From the NCBI RefSeq assembly GCF_024139115.2, contig NC_085141.1:180613047-180677046 (forward strand): a stretch of 64,000 nucleotides of DNA, written 5' to 3'. Of this stretch, positions 53,885 to 64,000 are shown piece after piece. The position numbers and the translations under genes were made by a program. The notes under the pieces are model-generated. The model searched no databases. It was given only the letters and a program-made list of their open reading frames with translations, and was not told where the DNA came from. Source of the stretch: Armigeres subalbatus. Lineage: Eukaryota > Arthropoda > Insecta > Diptera > Culicidae. How positions within the stretch are numbered: the stretch's first letter is position 1; each line of letters opens with the position of its first letter.

Positions 53885-56800
53885 ACTAAATAAAACCTGG
53901 GTTAGTTCCTTGACAGCAAAAAATTAAAATAGACGTGATATTCAATTTTTTTTTCCAATGAGTAACCAGCTACAATAATCCGTTGTATTGAAGAATTATA
54001 GCATTCAGACAGTGCCCAAGGTATGAAACGATTATACTCCATGTGTAATATTGAAATAATATATTCTTAAAATTGGTATGTGTCTACTATGTTATTGGCG
54101 AAAAGGCGAGTAACCTACGATTCGTTGTACCTAAATTAGCTTCGAAAATAATCCATCTTGATCAAACTCTCCGCTATCCGTAAAAGCGCGCATTTTTTTT
54201 TTATCTTTTTCGCTGGCTAGTGTCCATTTCTGTGACATGAAATATCAAGGAGAAAGCTTGATATTCCCATTTTTTGCTAATAGAAGACTTCACCATTCCC
54301 ATCATCTCCTTCTAACGGACCGGACCGCGTTGTTTGTTTGCTGTTTCTCCAGCAGCATCAGCATTGCGCCACATATTCACATTAGACTCCACGGTGCACA
54401 GATCAGTTCGTATATAAGCAGCGTGCAACTGGACAGCGACGACGGGGACGACGTTTACTCCTTTACCATTCCGCATCCTGAAACTGTTTGCAAACACACC
54501 AGAACTGGAGAGAGAAACCAGCTTAAATTGAACTCCCTGAAATGTGTTGTTTTTATAGTGATCCACAGACGGTTAGGAGCCACACGATACAAATATTCCT
54601 TCCCATTTCTTTTCCGCAACGCGCTCGGTACCTAAAGGGTGGTAAGAAGCAACCCATCTCGACTAACGATAGTGGCCCTCTTCGCGACCGCCAAAGACTT
54701 TCATGCCAACCCCAGGAGCGCCACCGCCACTCACAGAACCTTCACTTCAGTGTGCTTCAACCTTGTGCACTATTTTTTTTCCGTTCCTCAGGAGCTGACT
54801 ATTCTCCCTACTGAATCGTATTTTATGCTGCGATATTTTATAGATTATACTGGCTGGCTAGCTGGCAGCAGGATAAAGCTCCAATATGTCGGTCGAAGTT
54901 GAAGAAAATAGCAAGACCACCACCAAGCTGGAAAGAAAATTTCCTCGTTTCCCGCGTTTTTTTTTGTCCCGATCCTGGTTGATGTGTTCTACTGATGTGT
55001 ATGCTTCTATGACGCGACGAAGAACCAGTGTGCAAGCAGAGAAAAAAAATGACTGCCCTGGTTTTGTGCCCAGCACTCGCAGGAGTACATTTGGCTCCAC
55101 ACTGGCTCTAGGGTTGCTCCAAGAAGGACACATTAGGTATGTTTTGGCAATGTAGGAATGGTGCTGTGGAAAAGCCAAAGTAGTATCGTCTGGAACGACT
55201 TTGACTAAGAATTGATAATAGGCCTAATTGCATTTGTATTCAAACATTTTTGTTTTTCAAAACGAACTTGTCGAATCAACAGCGTACAATAGATACATGA
55301 TTTACTGCTATTTCCTTTGTGTTTGGAGTTAAAAGTATGGCATACCAGCAACTGCTTCAAATGCTTACGATTCTATCGAAATCTTCTCAGAGTCATTGCA
55401 TTGACATATACAAAACTGCCAGATTCATTTGCAAGAATATTCAATTATTATTGAAATATTACGGAAAACTAACAAATTATTATAGTTTTATGAAAAAACA
55501 TGTATATACACGATGTTTATGAAATTCTAATAATTTTGCATGCTTTTATATTCAAAATATAAAAAAATCTAACATTCTTCAGCATTTTGTATATAGGCCA
55601 ATACGCTTCTGAACATATTTTGTATGGTTCTTACACTGAATTATAAGAAAATTTGGCACAATTTTGGTCATTTTCTCAATTTCAAATTCAATTCAAAACC
55701 TAGACTTTTGCCCCATACCCTCTCCATTTCATTAGTCTTAGTAAACTCGTAAAAATCATTGAATGAAATCTTGGATACATACGTTTTACATTGCGGTTCG
55801 ATACTGGAATATTGAAATTAAAACGCTAGTTCAAAAATTTGTATATAAACCCGCTTCAAATAGAACCACCCAAAACACAATTCTAGAGCTCCACATGAAG
55901 CGGAGAACTTTTTTTTTTATTCCTGGCGAATTTTCCTCTACGACGACGACGACGACGACTGCACCGCTGCTGTTTTTCTCCCACATATATTTTTCGCTTT
56001 TCCTTTTCTTCCGATTGCCGGTACCGATGCTGTTGCCGTCGAGGTCGCTCTTTCTCTCCCTGTGTACTGACGTTTTTTGCCGCTTTTCCTTAACATTGGC
56101 ACTTTTCTTTATGTGGCAGGAACAGCTCGATTGTGCCCTGGACTGTTTTTTTTGCTCGCCTCCCACCACCGTATTCGTGTTCTATTTTTTGTGCGCGCTT
56201 ACCGTTGTTGCCATCGTCGTCGTCGTCGTCGACAGCATCGTTGAAGATTGCTGTATATCTTGCTTTCATATTAAGCGCGAGCTTCGCTGCTACATTCGAA
56301 GAAGACCATTTGCACGGGAACATATGAGTTGACGGCTGGCCAGCCAGCAGCCAAGCCAGGATAGGGGTGGGTTAGTACCAGCAGCCGTTCTCGGACCAGC
56401 ATCGCCAAGAAATTGCATTGATATTGCAGCTTTCCAGGGTACATTTTTTTCCTACTATTTTCCTGTTGGTTTTATTTCTACTATGTACGTTTCTTTAAAA
56501 ATATTGTTTCTGTTTGCTTTTTTTCGGTTGCATCCAGTGCACGTTGCCCAGTTTGCGAAGGTTGTTTTTTGCTGGTTTTTCTCGCCATCCTCGAGCAGAC
56601 ATGTAGATATAGAACCAATATGAGAAAAATAATATATTTTCTCTTTGCTCTAATGCTTCTAGTTTTTATGCTTTTCCTAAAGTCGGTGGAGTAAAGTATT
56701 TCGCTGTGCTTTGTGGAAGCATCCCAGATTCTAGAGACAAATCTTCATTGGTTGGACTTCTCAGACTTGCACGTTGTTGTGTAATCATACCAATTTTGGT

Positions 56801-57215
56801 AGCTGACATTGATAAATGGTGCCTTTTCTTGCAAGAAGCCATATTCTTTTGAGTGCATTTAACAAAACAGAATTCTGAATTAAGTTTGATGTCTCTTCAA
56901 CATTGCAGTTATCCTGTGTTATGGATTGCGGTGTTCTGCATTATTCACTATGTCATTTTTTTTTATTTTATAGTTTTTTACAAAAAACAGCTTTGAATTA
57001 ATTTTCAAAATATTTTAAATATATGAGAACGAAATACGACCCTGAATTGTGACCAATATTAAATTAGTTACACCAAATATTTGTACCACTATTTTATTTT
57101 TGAATTCAAAATTTCAAATGCGTTCAGCTAAGAATATCCTATCTTTACCCTTTGTTATACAGCCGTGTTAGAGGAAGTGTCGTTACATCAACGTTTTTTG
57201 CAACTAACCAGCCGA
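53885..57215. other. Long stretch without a recognised gene
   Basis: 54.2-55.2 and 55.8-56.4 kb are relatively GC-rich with overlapping frames on both strands (132, 189, 112 codons). Composition is driven by trinucleotide runs: (CGA)n at 55940-55959 and (CGT)n at 56215-56231 in opposite sense. No conserved domain recognised; could include regulatory sequence. Confidence 0.45.
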
Positions 57216-57224
57216 AACACATTT

Positions 57225-57290
57225 GGCCGAATTAAACGTTTGCCCAAAATGGTCATTTGCCCGAAATCTAGTTGGCCAAATGTCAGATCG
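57225..57290 (-). repeat. GGCCGAAT minisatellite fragment
   Basis: catttggccgaattaaacgt, ggtcatttgcccgaaatc and tagttggccaaatg. Confidence 0.75.
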
Positions 57291-57441
57291 AGAAAGACAT
57301 TTAGCTTTGACTGACTGTTCATACCTATGGTTGCTATTCCGTGATTGACCTGATCCAGTGAATTTGTACAAAGGATCAACTGAACGGCTAACTGGATTAG
57401 TCAATAACTCTCACTGTGCAAGTTTCAGTAACTCAATAAAT

Positions 57442-57729
57442 CTTCTTCTGCTTCATTAGGATTACATACCCAATTGGGACATTGCCGCCTTGCAGCTTAG
57501 TGTTTATAAGGCTCTTTCACAGCTATTAACTGCGAGTTTTCTGAGCCAAGTTACTATTTTTGCATTTGTATATCATGAGGCTAACACAATGATTCTTTTA
57601 TGCCCAGGTAGGTTGAGACAATTTCCAAATCCGAAAATTTCCTAGACTGGACCGGGAATCGAACCCAGCCACTCTCATCATGGTCTTGCTTTGTAGCTGC
57701 ACTTCTTATCGGACAGCAAAGGAGGGCCC
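57442..57729 (-). mobile_element. Feilai-type SINE, near full length, 10-bp duplication
   Basis: ggggccctcctttgctgtcc head, B box ggttcgattcccgg, body, and (aag)-type tail. Identical ctcaataaat at 57432-57441 and 57730-57739. Confidence 0.92.
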
Positions 57730-57739
57730 CTCAATAAAT

Positions 57740-58023
57740 ACAAAAATCAATAATGGCGCCGGCCGCGTAATTTTTTGTTATTTAGAGATCGTGTTTATCT
57801 CTGTGTCTCCACAAAAATCACAAGAGGAAACATTCGTTCATGGATAGCCATCGTTTGATATGGATTCACACTGATAAGTGATATGACCGGCATAGCTTTT
57901 TAAATATGAATGTGAACACTAACCCGCACAAAGCAGAACCAAACAATTTCAGGATAGCGCGATCGTTCTGCATCAAATACAAAAGACGAACTAACGCAAA
58001 CTAAAAGGCTTCACTTTCTAATT
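57740..58023. repeat. Dispersed repeat flanking a MITE, left part
   Basis: tagcgcgatcgttctgcatc then aaatacaaaag matches 50680-50720. The same text continues after the MITE at 58853. Confidence 0.45.
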
Positions 58024-58848
58024 AGGGTAAGACGGTATAATATGCCCCCCCCCTAAGGCAACTCCTTGATAACTTTTTACTTTTCAACGCAATTTATGCA
58101 AACTTTGTGATATTTGGTAGTGCAGGAAGTCACAAATGCATTGCCCGTGAGTAGTCACATAAAAATATTACAGATAACACGTAATAAATCTTTTTTGAAA
58201 AGTCGTGAAAAAATGAAATTTAGAAAGTGCCTGGACAATACGCCCCACCTCAACCAAAATCATTCAATAGCCCTTCATTAGTATTTTATCAATCCCATAA
58301 TAAAAAGGCTACAAATCCTTATGCGCTTGACATTAAAAAACCAAAATAGATCCATCCAAGCAGGTATGAATTACATTTCAATATTTTCCACACAATTTGG
58401 AAGCAACTGCTGCAGGCTCGCTGCGCTTGTGTCCAGTTGGTAAGGGCATATCGTCCTGCCTACACTGGGGCGTTTTGGCCAGTGAAACATGTTTTCGAAA
58501 ATCGTTACATTTTTGAAGATGGAAGCAATTTTAGATCATATTAACCACTGAGAAAAGTAATTTTGTTGCCCAACTGAGTGTTCCAGTGCAAGTTTTGCGG
58601 ACAGTATGCCAGAGTCGCTCCAGAATGTTCAGCAAACAAACATTAAAAGTTACATCAAAATTGTGACTTTTTGTATTTTGCAAATATTTTCATTAAGTAA
58701 TACAAAAATATTCCCATATTCACATAGGATGATGGTTTTACAAATATTTATAGGTACCAACTGAATTTGACCCTTAGTTAGTTATAGTTTTCTAGAAATC
58801 AAAGGGGGGCGTTTTGGCCAGGTGGGGCGCATTATACCGTCTTACCCT
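58024..58848. mobile_element. 825-bp MITE-like element with AGGGTAAGACGGTATAAT ends
   Basis: Left agggtaagacggtataatat then gcccc; right ggggcgcattataccgtctt then accct, near-perfect 25-bp inverted ends, with aatt on both sides (58020-58023, 58849-58852). The interior is noncoding. A partial inverted copy is at 17675-18215. Confidence 0.88.
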
Positions 58849-58852
58849 AATT

Positions 58853-59039
58853 TATCCGAAACACATTCAATCCCACACTAATTGATTTATTTTTCAACAG
58901 CGCAAAACAGAACTAAACACTCGTATCCGCATTTGATATGAAACCTGCTCAATCGTGAACTAATTTATTTATTCTCCGATCGTACCAAAAGGAACTAAAT
59001 ACCTGGTTCCGCGTTTGATACGGAACATGTTCAATGCGA
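58853..59039. repeat. Dispersed repeat flanking a MITE, right part
   Basis: Degenerate repeats of ccgcatttgatatgaaacct and ccgcgtttgatacggaacat with gaactaatttattt/gaactaaatac words. Confidence 0.5.
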
Positions 59040-59167
59040 AATCCATCCGGTAGAAAAAGTCAGCTGGCTTAATAAGTCATTTGACCGAAAAATCCTAATG
59101 GCCGAAAAATTCATATGTTAGGCCCTACAGGTCATACAGCGTAATACGTCGTTTAGCCGAACGGGTT
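59040..59167 (+). repeat. GGCCGAAA minisatellite, split by a SINE (left part)
   Basis: gtcatttgaccgaaaaatcc, taatggccgaaaaattc and cgtcgtttagccgaac. Confidence 0.8.
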
Positions 59168-59453
59168 CTTCTTCTTCTTATTGGCATTACATCCCCACAC
59201 TGAGACAGAGCCGCCTCGCAGCTTAGTGTTCATAAGGAACTTCCACAGTTATTTAACCGCAAGGTTTCTAGGCCAGGTTACCATTTTTGCATTCGTATAT
59301 CATGAGGCTAACACGATGATACTTTTATGCCTAGGGAAGTCGAGACAATTTTCAATCCGAAAATTGCCTAGACCGGCACCGGGAATCGAACCCAGCCACC
59401 CTCAGCATGGTCTTGCTTTGTAGCCGGGCGTCTTACCGCACGGCTAAGGAGGG
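59168..59453 (-). mobile_element. Feilai-type SINE, near full length, inside minisatellite
   Basis: ggccctccttagccgtgcgg head, B box ggttcgattcccgg, full body, (aag)n tail. ccgaacgggtt (59157-59167) and ccgaaagggtt (59454-59464) form the target duplication with one mismatch. Confidence 0.93.
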
Positions 59454-59620
59454 CCGAAAGGGTTATAAGACCGTAAAAAAACCCTTTTATCAAAAAGGTT
59501 CTTTGTCCAAAAATGCCGTTTGACCAAAGATGTGGATTTGCAGTACCGGCCATCTGGCCGAAAATGCCATTAAACCAAACAGGACATGTTGTCGAAAATA
59601 CCATTTGGGCGTGCGACCAA
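59454..59620 (+). repeat. GGCCGAAA minisatellite (right part)
   Basis: ccgaaagggttataagaccg, ggccatctggccgaaaatgc and gtcgaaaataccatttggg continue the array. Confidence 0.75.
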
Positions 59621-59727
59621 CGTAAAAAACGTTATAAATCAAATGATACAAAAATCACAGAAAGCAGATCTTAGTACAAAGCTCTGTGTTAAAGTTCACA
59701 TACTTGGAAGTATGTAGTTAAATATCC

Positions 59728-60680
59728 GTGATATAATTCTAGTGTGGCGAAAATTATCAAAAAAATTGCCACATTTTGGTTTAGGCCAAATCACTTCTCA
59801 TCTCTCATTTCTCACTCATCACTTTACACTTTTGTCTTTTCACAGTAATAGCCAGTGACATCTAAGTTCTCAAGAAGTAAGACGTTTCATATCTCACTTC
59901 CTACTTTTAATTTTTGATTTTTCATTCTTACTCATTGTGAAAAGTAAAAATTGAATAATAAAAAATGAGAAACAACAAATTGGGAATGAGACTTCCCACT
60001 TCCTATAGAGACGTCGCACTTCTTATTTTTTACTTCTTACTTTTCAGAAATAGGAAGAGTTCTCTCTGACTAATAAGAATTAAGAATTGGGTCCTAAAAT
60101 GAAGAAACGATTTTCGATTTTCTTTCAGGAAACGATGCAGTTAATCATCGAGAACGCGTCAGTTTTTCTTTTGACTCAAAAATTTGAAAGGAATATTGTT
60201 TAATTTGAATTTTGAAAATAGATGAAAAATGCTTCCTCGGCATTTTTGGTCTTGTTTGACGTACGGAATAATATGATTCAAACGCCCTAGCGAAACACCA
60301 CAGGGCACTTGATTCAACGTTTGACAGTTAATATATGGGCCTGACGTTTCGGGCTGATGGTTGATTCGTTCTGAAATGTTGCATAGCCCAAAATTTGCCT
60401 CAAAATGTCTTAATCACAAAAATATTATTTTTACTGATTTAGACTTTTTCCAGAATTTTTAAAACATCAGTTCAAGTATTTTTGACCGATGCACTATCGT
60501 TTGCAACCATAAATGAGGGAGGGCTTTAGGACCCAATTGGGAAGCAAGAAGGGGAAGAAGGATACAGAAATGAGAAACGAGAAGTGAAAAAGTAAAAAGT
60601 GGGACATGAGAAGTGATTTGGCCAAAAGTAAAATTTGATAAATTTTAATTATCATTGTGACACTAGAATCTCGATAGGCG
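59728..60680. mobile_element. Large foldback element with CTCACTTCT-type arms
   Basis: Outer inverted words tctagtgtggcgaaaattat and attatcattgtgacactaga; next aggccaaatcacttctcatc and atgagaagtgatttggcc; and a further pair gaattgggtcctaaa (60081) and tttaggacccaattgg (60522). Purine/pyrimidine repeats fill both arms. Probably two nested inverted-repeat elements. Confidence 0.7.
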
Positions 60681-60897
60681 GATAATATAATGAGACATTT
60701 CAAAGTAACCAGTTCAAAATAAACAATATTTTAAACAAAGTTCCACGCTCTGTGATTTTTGCATAATTTGTTTTGTAATGTCTTTGTATTTTGGATAAAG
60801 AATCCAGTGTTAACCTAATTGCCGAAATGATTTATTCCACCATAAAACATGCTCGGCTTAATTTGAAATGGTTTATCAACTGAACTGTTAAGTTAAG

Positions 60898-61320
60898 TCA
60901 AATGTAGTTGGCTACACGTTGGCCTTATAAGCGAATGGTCATGGGTTCGATTCCCAGCCCCCCACCAACCCACGTCAGTCGCCGGATACGCAGCCCATAC
61001 GGTGGCGTTTGGGGATCGTGCCTTACCGTCACGGCTGCCTGATGACGACTGACAACTTGTTCTTCTCGGAGGCATTCCTCCAACGTTACCCGGATTAAAT
61101 GGCAACCGAACAATGCAACGATCATTGGATACTCGACATGGATAAACGGACACAATGGACTCACGACAAGACGAGCTGGCATCGACAACAATAACGAATA
61201 ATGGATATCTAAAAATAGATTCTGTGTGCATTCTGTACAGCAGAATACCATAGTAGAGTACGGCACAGTATCGGTTAAGAACACAGAGTGCCTACCAAAT
61301 AAATACATGAATAAAAAAAG
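60898..61320 (+). mobile_element. tRNA-derived SINE (family B), about 420 bp
   Basis: tagttggctacacgttggcc (A-box region) and catgggttcgattcccagcc (B box), then a GC-rich unrelated body and a 3' end ctaccaaataaatacatgaa followed by A7. The minus strand gives overlapping spurious frames of 112 and 140 codons. Confidence 0.75.
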
Positions 61321-61335
61321 TAGATGTTTAAAATA

Positions 61336-61492
61336 GGGAGCATCCATAAATTACGTAACGCTTAGAGGGGGTTGTTTGGAGTGTGACGATCCATACAAAT
61401 TTTTCAGAAGCTTCATACAAAAAGTCTGACACAGGGGGAAGGGTAGATTGAAAATGGCCAATTTTGGCTTTACATAATTAATGGATCTTCCC
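61336..61492. mobile_element. 157-bp MITE (Harbinger-like)
   Basis: Ends gggagcatccataaattacg then taacgc and tttacataattaatggatct then tccc are inverted. ata on both sides (61333-61335, 61493-61495). Confidence 0.8.
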
Positions 61493-61540
61493 ATAGCTGT
61501 TAAGGTAATAATTCCCAATTGAATTCCGTCAGATAGTGTA

Positions 61541-61620
61541 TACTGCCCATGAACGCATATACGTCCCATATGAATAGGAAATCCACAACAGATGGGACTG
61601 ATATGCGATCATAGCCAGTA
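61541..61620. mobile_element. Mini MITE with TACTGCCCATGA end
   Basis: tatactgcccatgaacgcat then atacgtcccat and atgggactgatatgcgatca then tagccagtata fold back around a short loop. Confidence 0.75.
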
Positions 61621-61917
61621 TACCACAAAATAGAATTGCGAGTCAAAAATAATGTAAAATGGTGTATTTCGCGAAATCCCTTCGATGAAATGGCACATCC
61701 CGCGAATAGACGTTTTTTTGCAAAGGGGTTCTTCTTCTTCAACAGATATGCATATCAAGTGGATTGCCTGCTTTTCTTGCCCAATGGATACCTATACTAT
61801 CTGGATCGGCAATCGAACACCTTCGCCTGCAAAGCTAACTGAAGACCCAAAGGATTTAAAGTTCATTCCGCGAAACGTCGCTCTTTTAAAAAAAATCTAA
61901 AAATGGTATTCAATCCC

Positions 61918-61962
61918 GAACTGGGACAATTCCACTTCGCAGCTTTAGTGTTCATTATGCAC
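61918..61962 (-). repeat. Feilai 3' fragment
   Basis: aactgggacaattccacttc then gcagctttagtgttcatta corresponds to the SINE 3' body. Confidence 0.6.
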
Positions 61963-61972
61963 ATCGTCAGTT

Positions 61973-62200
61973 GCAGCTCGGTGGTTTAGTGACTACCGCT
62001 TCTGCCTTATAAGCAGGAGGTCGTGGGTTCAATTCCAGGCTCGACCCGTACTAACTTTGTATTTCTACCTTAGTTCATTCTGTTGTAACGACTCAATTGC
62101 GGGCTACCAAACTAGTCTTATTGTCATAACCTTCCACACTAACAGTTCCAAAACCTCCTGTGGCATATATGAGAGGTCGTAGAGTTCTTTGCATCTTTCT
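61973..62200 (+). mobile_element. tRNA(Ile)-like SINE (family C)
   Basis: gcagctcggtggtttagtga then ctaccgct (A-box/D-arm), ctgccttataagcag (anticodon arm with TAT), gtgggttcaattccaggc (B box/T-arm). The acceptor stem does not close as a tRNA, and a body with acctcctgtggcatatatga follows. A SINE head is more likely than a tRNA gene. Confidence 0.65.
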
Positions 62201-62232
62201 TAAGTAGGTGTCCAACTACCCAAGTAACCATT

Positions 62233-62337
62233 AGCACTATATTACGCCAAACCGCCATATATGGCAACTATACGGCTATTTAAAAACTTAGAAGCATTAG
62301 GTAGCACTATATGGTCGATTTGGCGGAATATAGTGCT
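62233..62337. mobile_element. 105-bp foldback MITE
   Basis: agcactatattacgccaaac and gatttggcggaatatagtgc then t are inverted ends, with a second gcactatat inside. Confidence 0.75.
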
Positions 62338-62428
62338 TATTAACGCAGCATATTCCAATAAATTTGGCTAAAAACACTTTTTCGGAAGCTCTTAAGTTTG
62401 CTGATTTAGAGCATTTTTACCTACTTGA

Positions 62429-63271
62429 GTTAGGGTGTCCCTTAAAAAACGGTATTTTGATTTACTTTTTCTGTTTTCCATTTATCGGAAAAGTCGTCTG
62501 CGGGTGGCCTCAAGTCTTCAAAAGGTGACATTCGTGAAAAATCAAAAGTAATAAATCTACAGAATGCAGGTATAGATTTTATTTGTTTTATCTTCTCCCT
62601 ATTGCAAGATTTACAAGAAAAGATGAAAGCGAAAAGATGTCAAAACTGCAGGGTGAGTTGGTTTGCTTTGTTTGAAAACTTTAAGCTTTGTAAATGTTCA
62701 AGTTACGTTTATATCTTCTTCTTCGAAAGTAAAGCTAGAAAATATTCAATTTAGGCTGGTGTATTTCATATGAGTTTTTGTTTATTTAACCAAAATGATG
62801 GTTATTCAATCAAAATTGTGAATAAATGGGTCTTAAAATTTTCAGGCTGCATAAATACAAGCTGCTCACTTATACACCAAAAAATATAATTCAGTGAAAG
62901 CATATAAAAAACCCTGGAGCTGTGAGCCTTTGAGCAGTGCTTACGTTAAAAGTAAAAGAAGTTATTTTGTGGAGTTTCGACTGGATGTTATTTAAAACGT
63001 ATTGTTTTGTTGACTTAGCAGTCTTATTATTATATCAAACGAGCTATAATGTTATTGTTTCGACGTTTCGGTCCAGATTTGGGACCTTCTTCAGGCATAA
63101 AGAGTTGATCGCTCTTGTCCTGATACTTTTAGCCTGTCGTGTTGTCTGTATATATATAGCAAAGTTGTTTGGAATGAGCTGTGCTACAATTTTATAGAAT
63201 ATTTTATGTTAATATTCCGCAAAACAAAAAAAAAACAAAATTTGGCATTTTTATAAAATGGGCCACCCTAT
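62429..63271. mobile_element. Possible 0.84-kb MITE with TAGGGTG ends
   Basis: Left ttagggtgtcccttaaaaaa and right tttataaaatgggccaccct then a are weakly inverted. Interior contains cgacgtttcggtccagattt then gggaccttcttcagg at 63061. Boundaries uncertain. Confidence 0.4.
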
Positions 63272-63505
63272 GTTTAGATAACTCTACAACAAGGGCACAA
63301 GTATCCGAAACAACTTTGAATATCAAATTCTTTATATGTAATTAAAAGTATACAGGGTGATTAGGGTTGGTTGTCAGTAAAGTAAATGTACATAAAATTA
63401 AAACAAAAGCTTCGAAATGATTAAACTTTGGGTGTTAATCATAGATTATACATAACTGTTTGTAAATTTTGAGTTCAAATGAATTTTTATTTCTTTGGCG
63501 ATCAG
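63272..63505. other. No gene recognised
   Basis: AT-rich sequence between repeats. Confidence 0.4.
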
Positions 63506-63510
63506 GCACT

Positions 63511-63846
63511 CTTCTTCTTCTTTTTTTCTATTTCTTATTGGCATTACATCCCCACACCGGTGTTGAACTTAATCTAGAATTAAAAAAACACCTAAATAAA
63601 GATAAAAAAAAATCCTCACACCGGGACAGAGCCGCCTCGCAGCTTAGTGTTCATTGTTATTAATTGCAAGGTTTCTAAACCAAGTTACCATTTTTGCATT
63701 CGTATATCATGAGGCTAACACAATGATGCTTTTATGCCCAGGGAAGTCGAGACAATTTCCAATCCGAAAATTTCCTAGACCGGCACCGGGAATCGAACCC
63801 AGCCACCCTCAGCATGGTCTGGCTTTGTAGCCGCGCGTCTTACTGC
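63511..63846 (-). mobile_element. Feilai-type SINE with a 60-65-bp internal insertion
   Basis: Body with B box ggttcgattcccgg and (aag)n tail. Near the 3' end an extra block runs between two copies of cacaccgg (63554-63561 and 63617-63624). The head is truncated or altered at tgccccatcagg. atcagg occurs at both sides. Confidence 0.88.
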
Positions 63847-64000
63847 CCCATCAGGTAGTCTTAAACTTTTCAAAACAAAAAAAGCATTGTTATTATGTCT
63901 CCACCTCGGAGATTTCAGTCCAAAAATAATAATTTGAGGGGGCTACAATATTTTTTTTTTGGAAATTTTTGAGGATTTTCAAAACATTCTTGAACAAATT

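Noticed and set aside
55763..56332. 189-codon plus-strand open frame
   Set aside because: Driven by trinucleotide and pyrimidine-rich runs, with an equally long frame on the opposite strand.
60893..61347. Overlapping 112- and 140-codon minus-strand frames
   Set aside because: They are antisense to a tRNA-derived SINE with B box and A tail.
61970..62050. Functional tRNA-Ile gene
   Set aside because: D, anticodon and T arms are plausible, but the acceptor stem does not close and a SINE-like body follows.
1..64000. CRISPR arrays, prophage, insertion sequences, operons, rRNA
   Set aside because: No spaced identical repeats with unique spacers and no prokaryotic coding pattern; tandem repeats here are head-to-tail minisatellites in a eukaryotic setting.
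1..64000. Endogenous viral elements
   Set aside because: No non-retroviral virus-like protein was recognised in any frame; all reverse-transcriptase, endonuclease and RNase H matches are non-LTR retrotransposon type.

Overview
The window looks like nuclear DNA from a culicine mosquito, most likely Aedes. It is AT-rich, almost gene-free and packed with repeats. Six sizeable copies of a tRNA-derived SINE that I recognise as the Aedes family Feilai are present, together with other tRNA-SINE families, 5'-truncated non-LTR retrotransposons and many short terminal-inverted-repeat elements (MITEs). Nothing bacterial or plasmid-like is visible. No rRNA, CRISPR array or functional tRNA gene was found.

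Only one cellular gene is supported: the minus-strand orthologue of nab (NGFI-A/EGR-binding corepressor) at about 8.3-10.45 kb. Three exons can be placed with matching splice phases: 10348-10449, 8495-9284 and 8331-8424. Together they encode NCD1 (split by a 1,063-bp intron), a Ser/Thr/Pro-rich linker, NCD2 and a basic tail after a 70-bp intron. The start-codon exon and possibly a later 3' exon were not located. Because the gene reads leftward, 10.45-64 kb is its upstream intron or flank.

Layout. 0-8 kb: decayed LINE and MITE remnants. 8.3-10.5 kb: nab, with a MITE in its intron that itself carries a 54-bp retroposon. 11-20 kb: MITEs, a 498-bp LINE 3' end with a 13-bp target-site duplication, an endonuclease remnant and a MITE nested in another MITE. 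20-27 kb: SINEs and palindromic elements. 27.5-30.1 kb: purine/pyrimidine minisatellite blocks alternating with foldback elements and a clean hAT-type MITE. 31-35 kb: mostly featureless, with two tiny retroposons. 36.4-40.4 kb: an RNase-H-bearing LINE interrupted by an RTE-like LINE, both with target-site duplications. 41-49 kb: SINEs and hAT, mariner and Harbinger-type MITEs. 49-64 kb: GGCCGAATAG-type minisatellite, more SINEs and large foldback elements.

I see no multi-gene system. The most unusual signal is a family of 38-65-bp retroposed hairpin sequences, each ending AATAAA-like plus A-run and most flanked by 10-14-bp duplications. Next are four internally palindromic 'motif-saturated' elements, and an occupied/empty-site pair that proves a nested MITE insertion. 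All family calls come from reading the sequence and have not been checked against a database.
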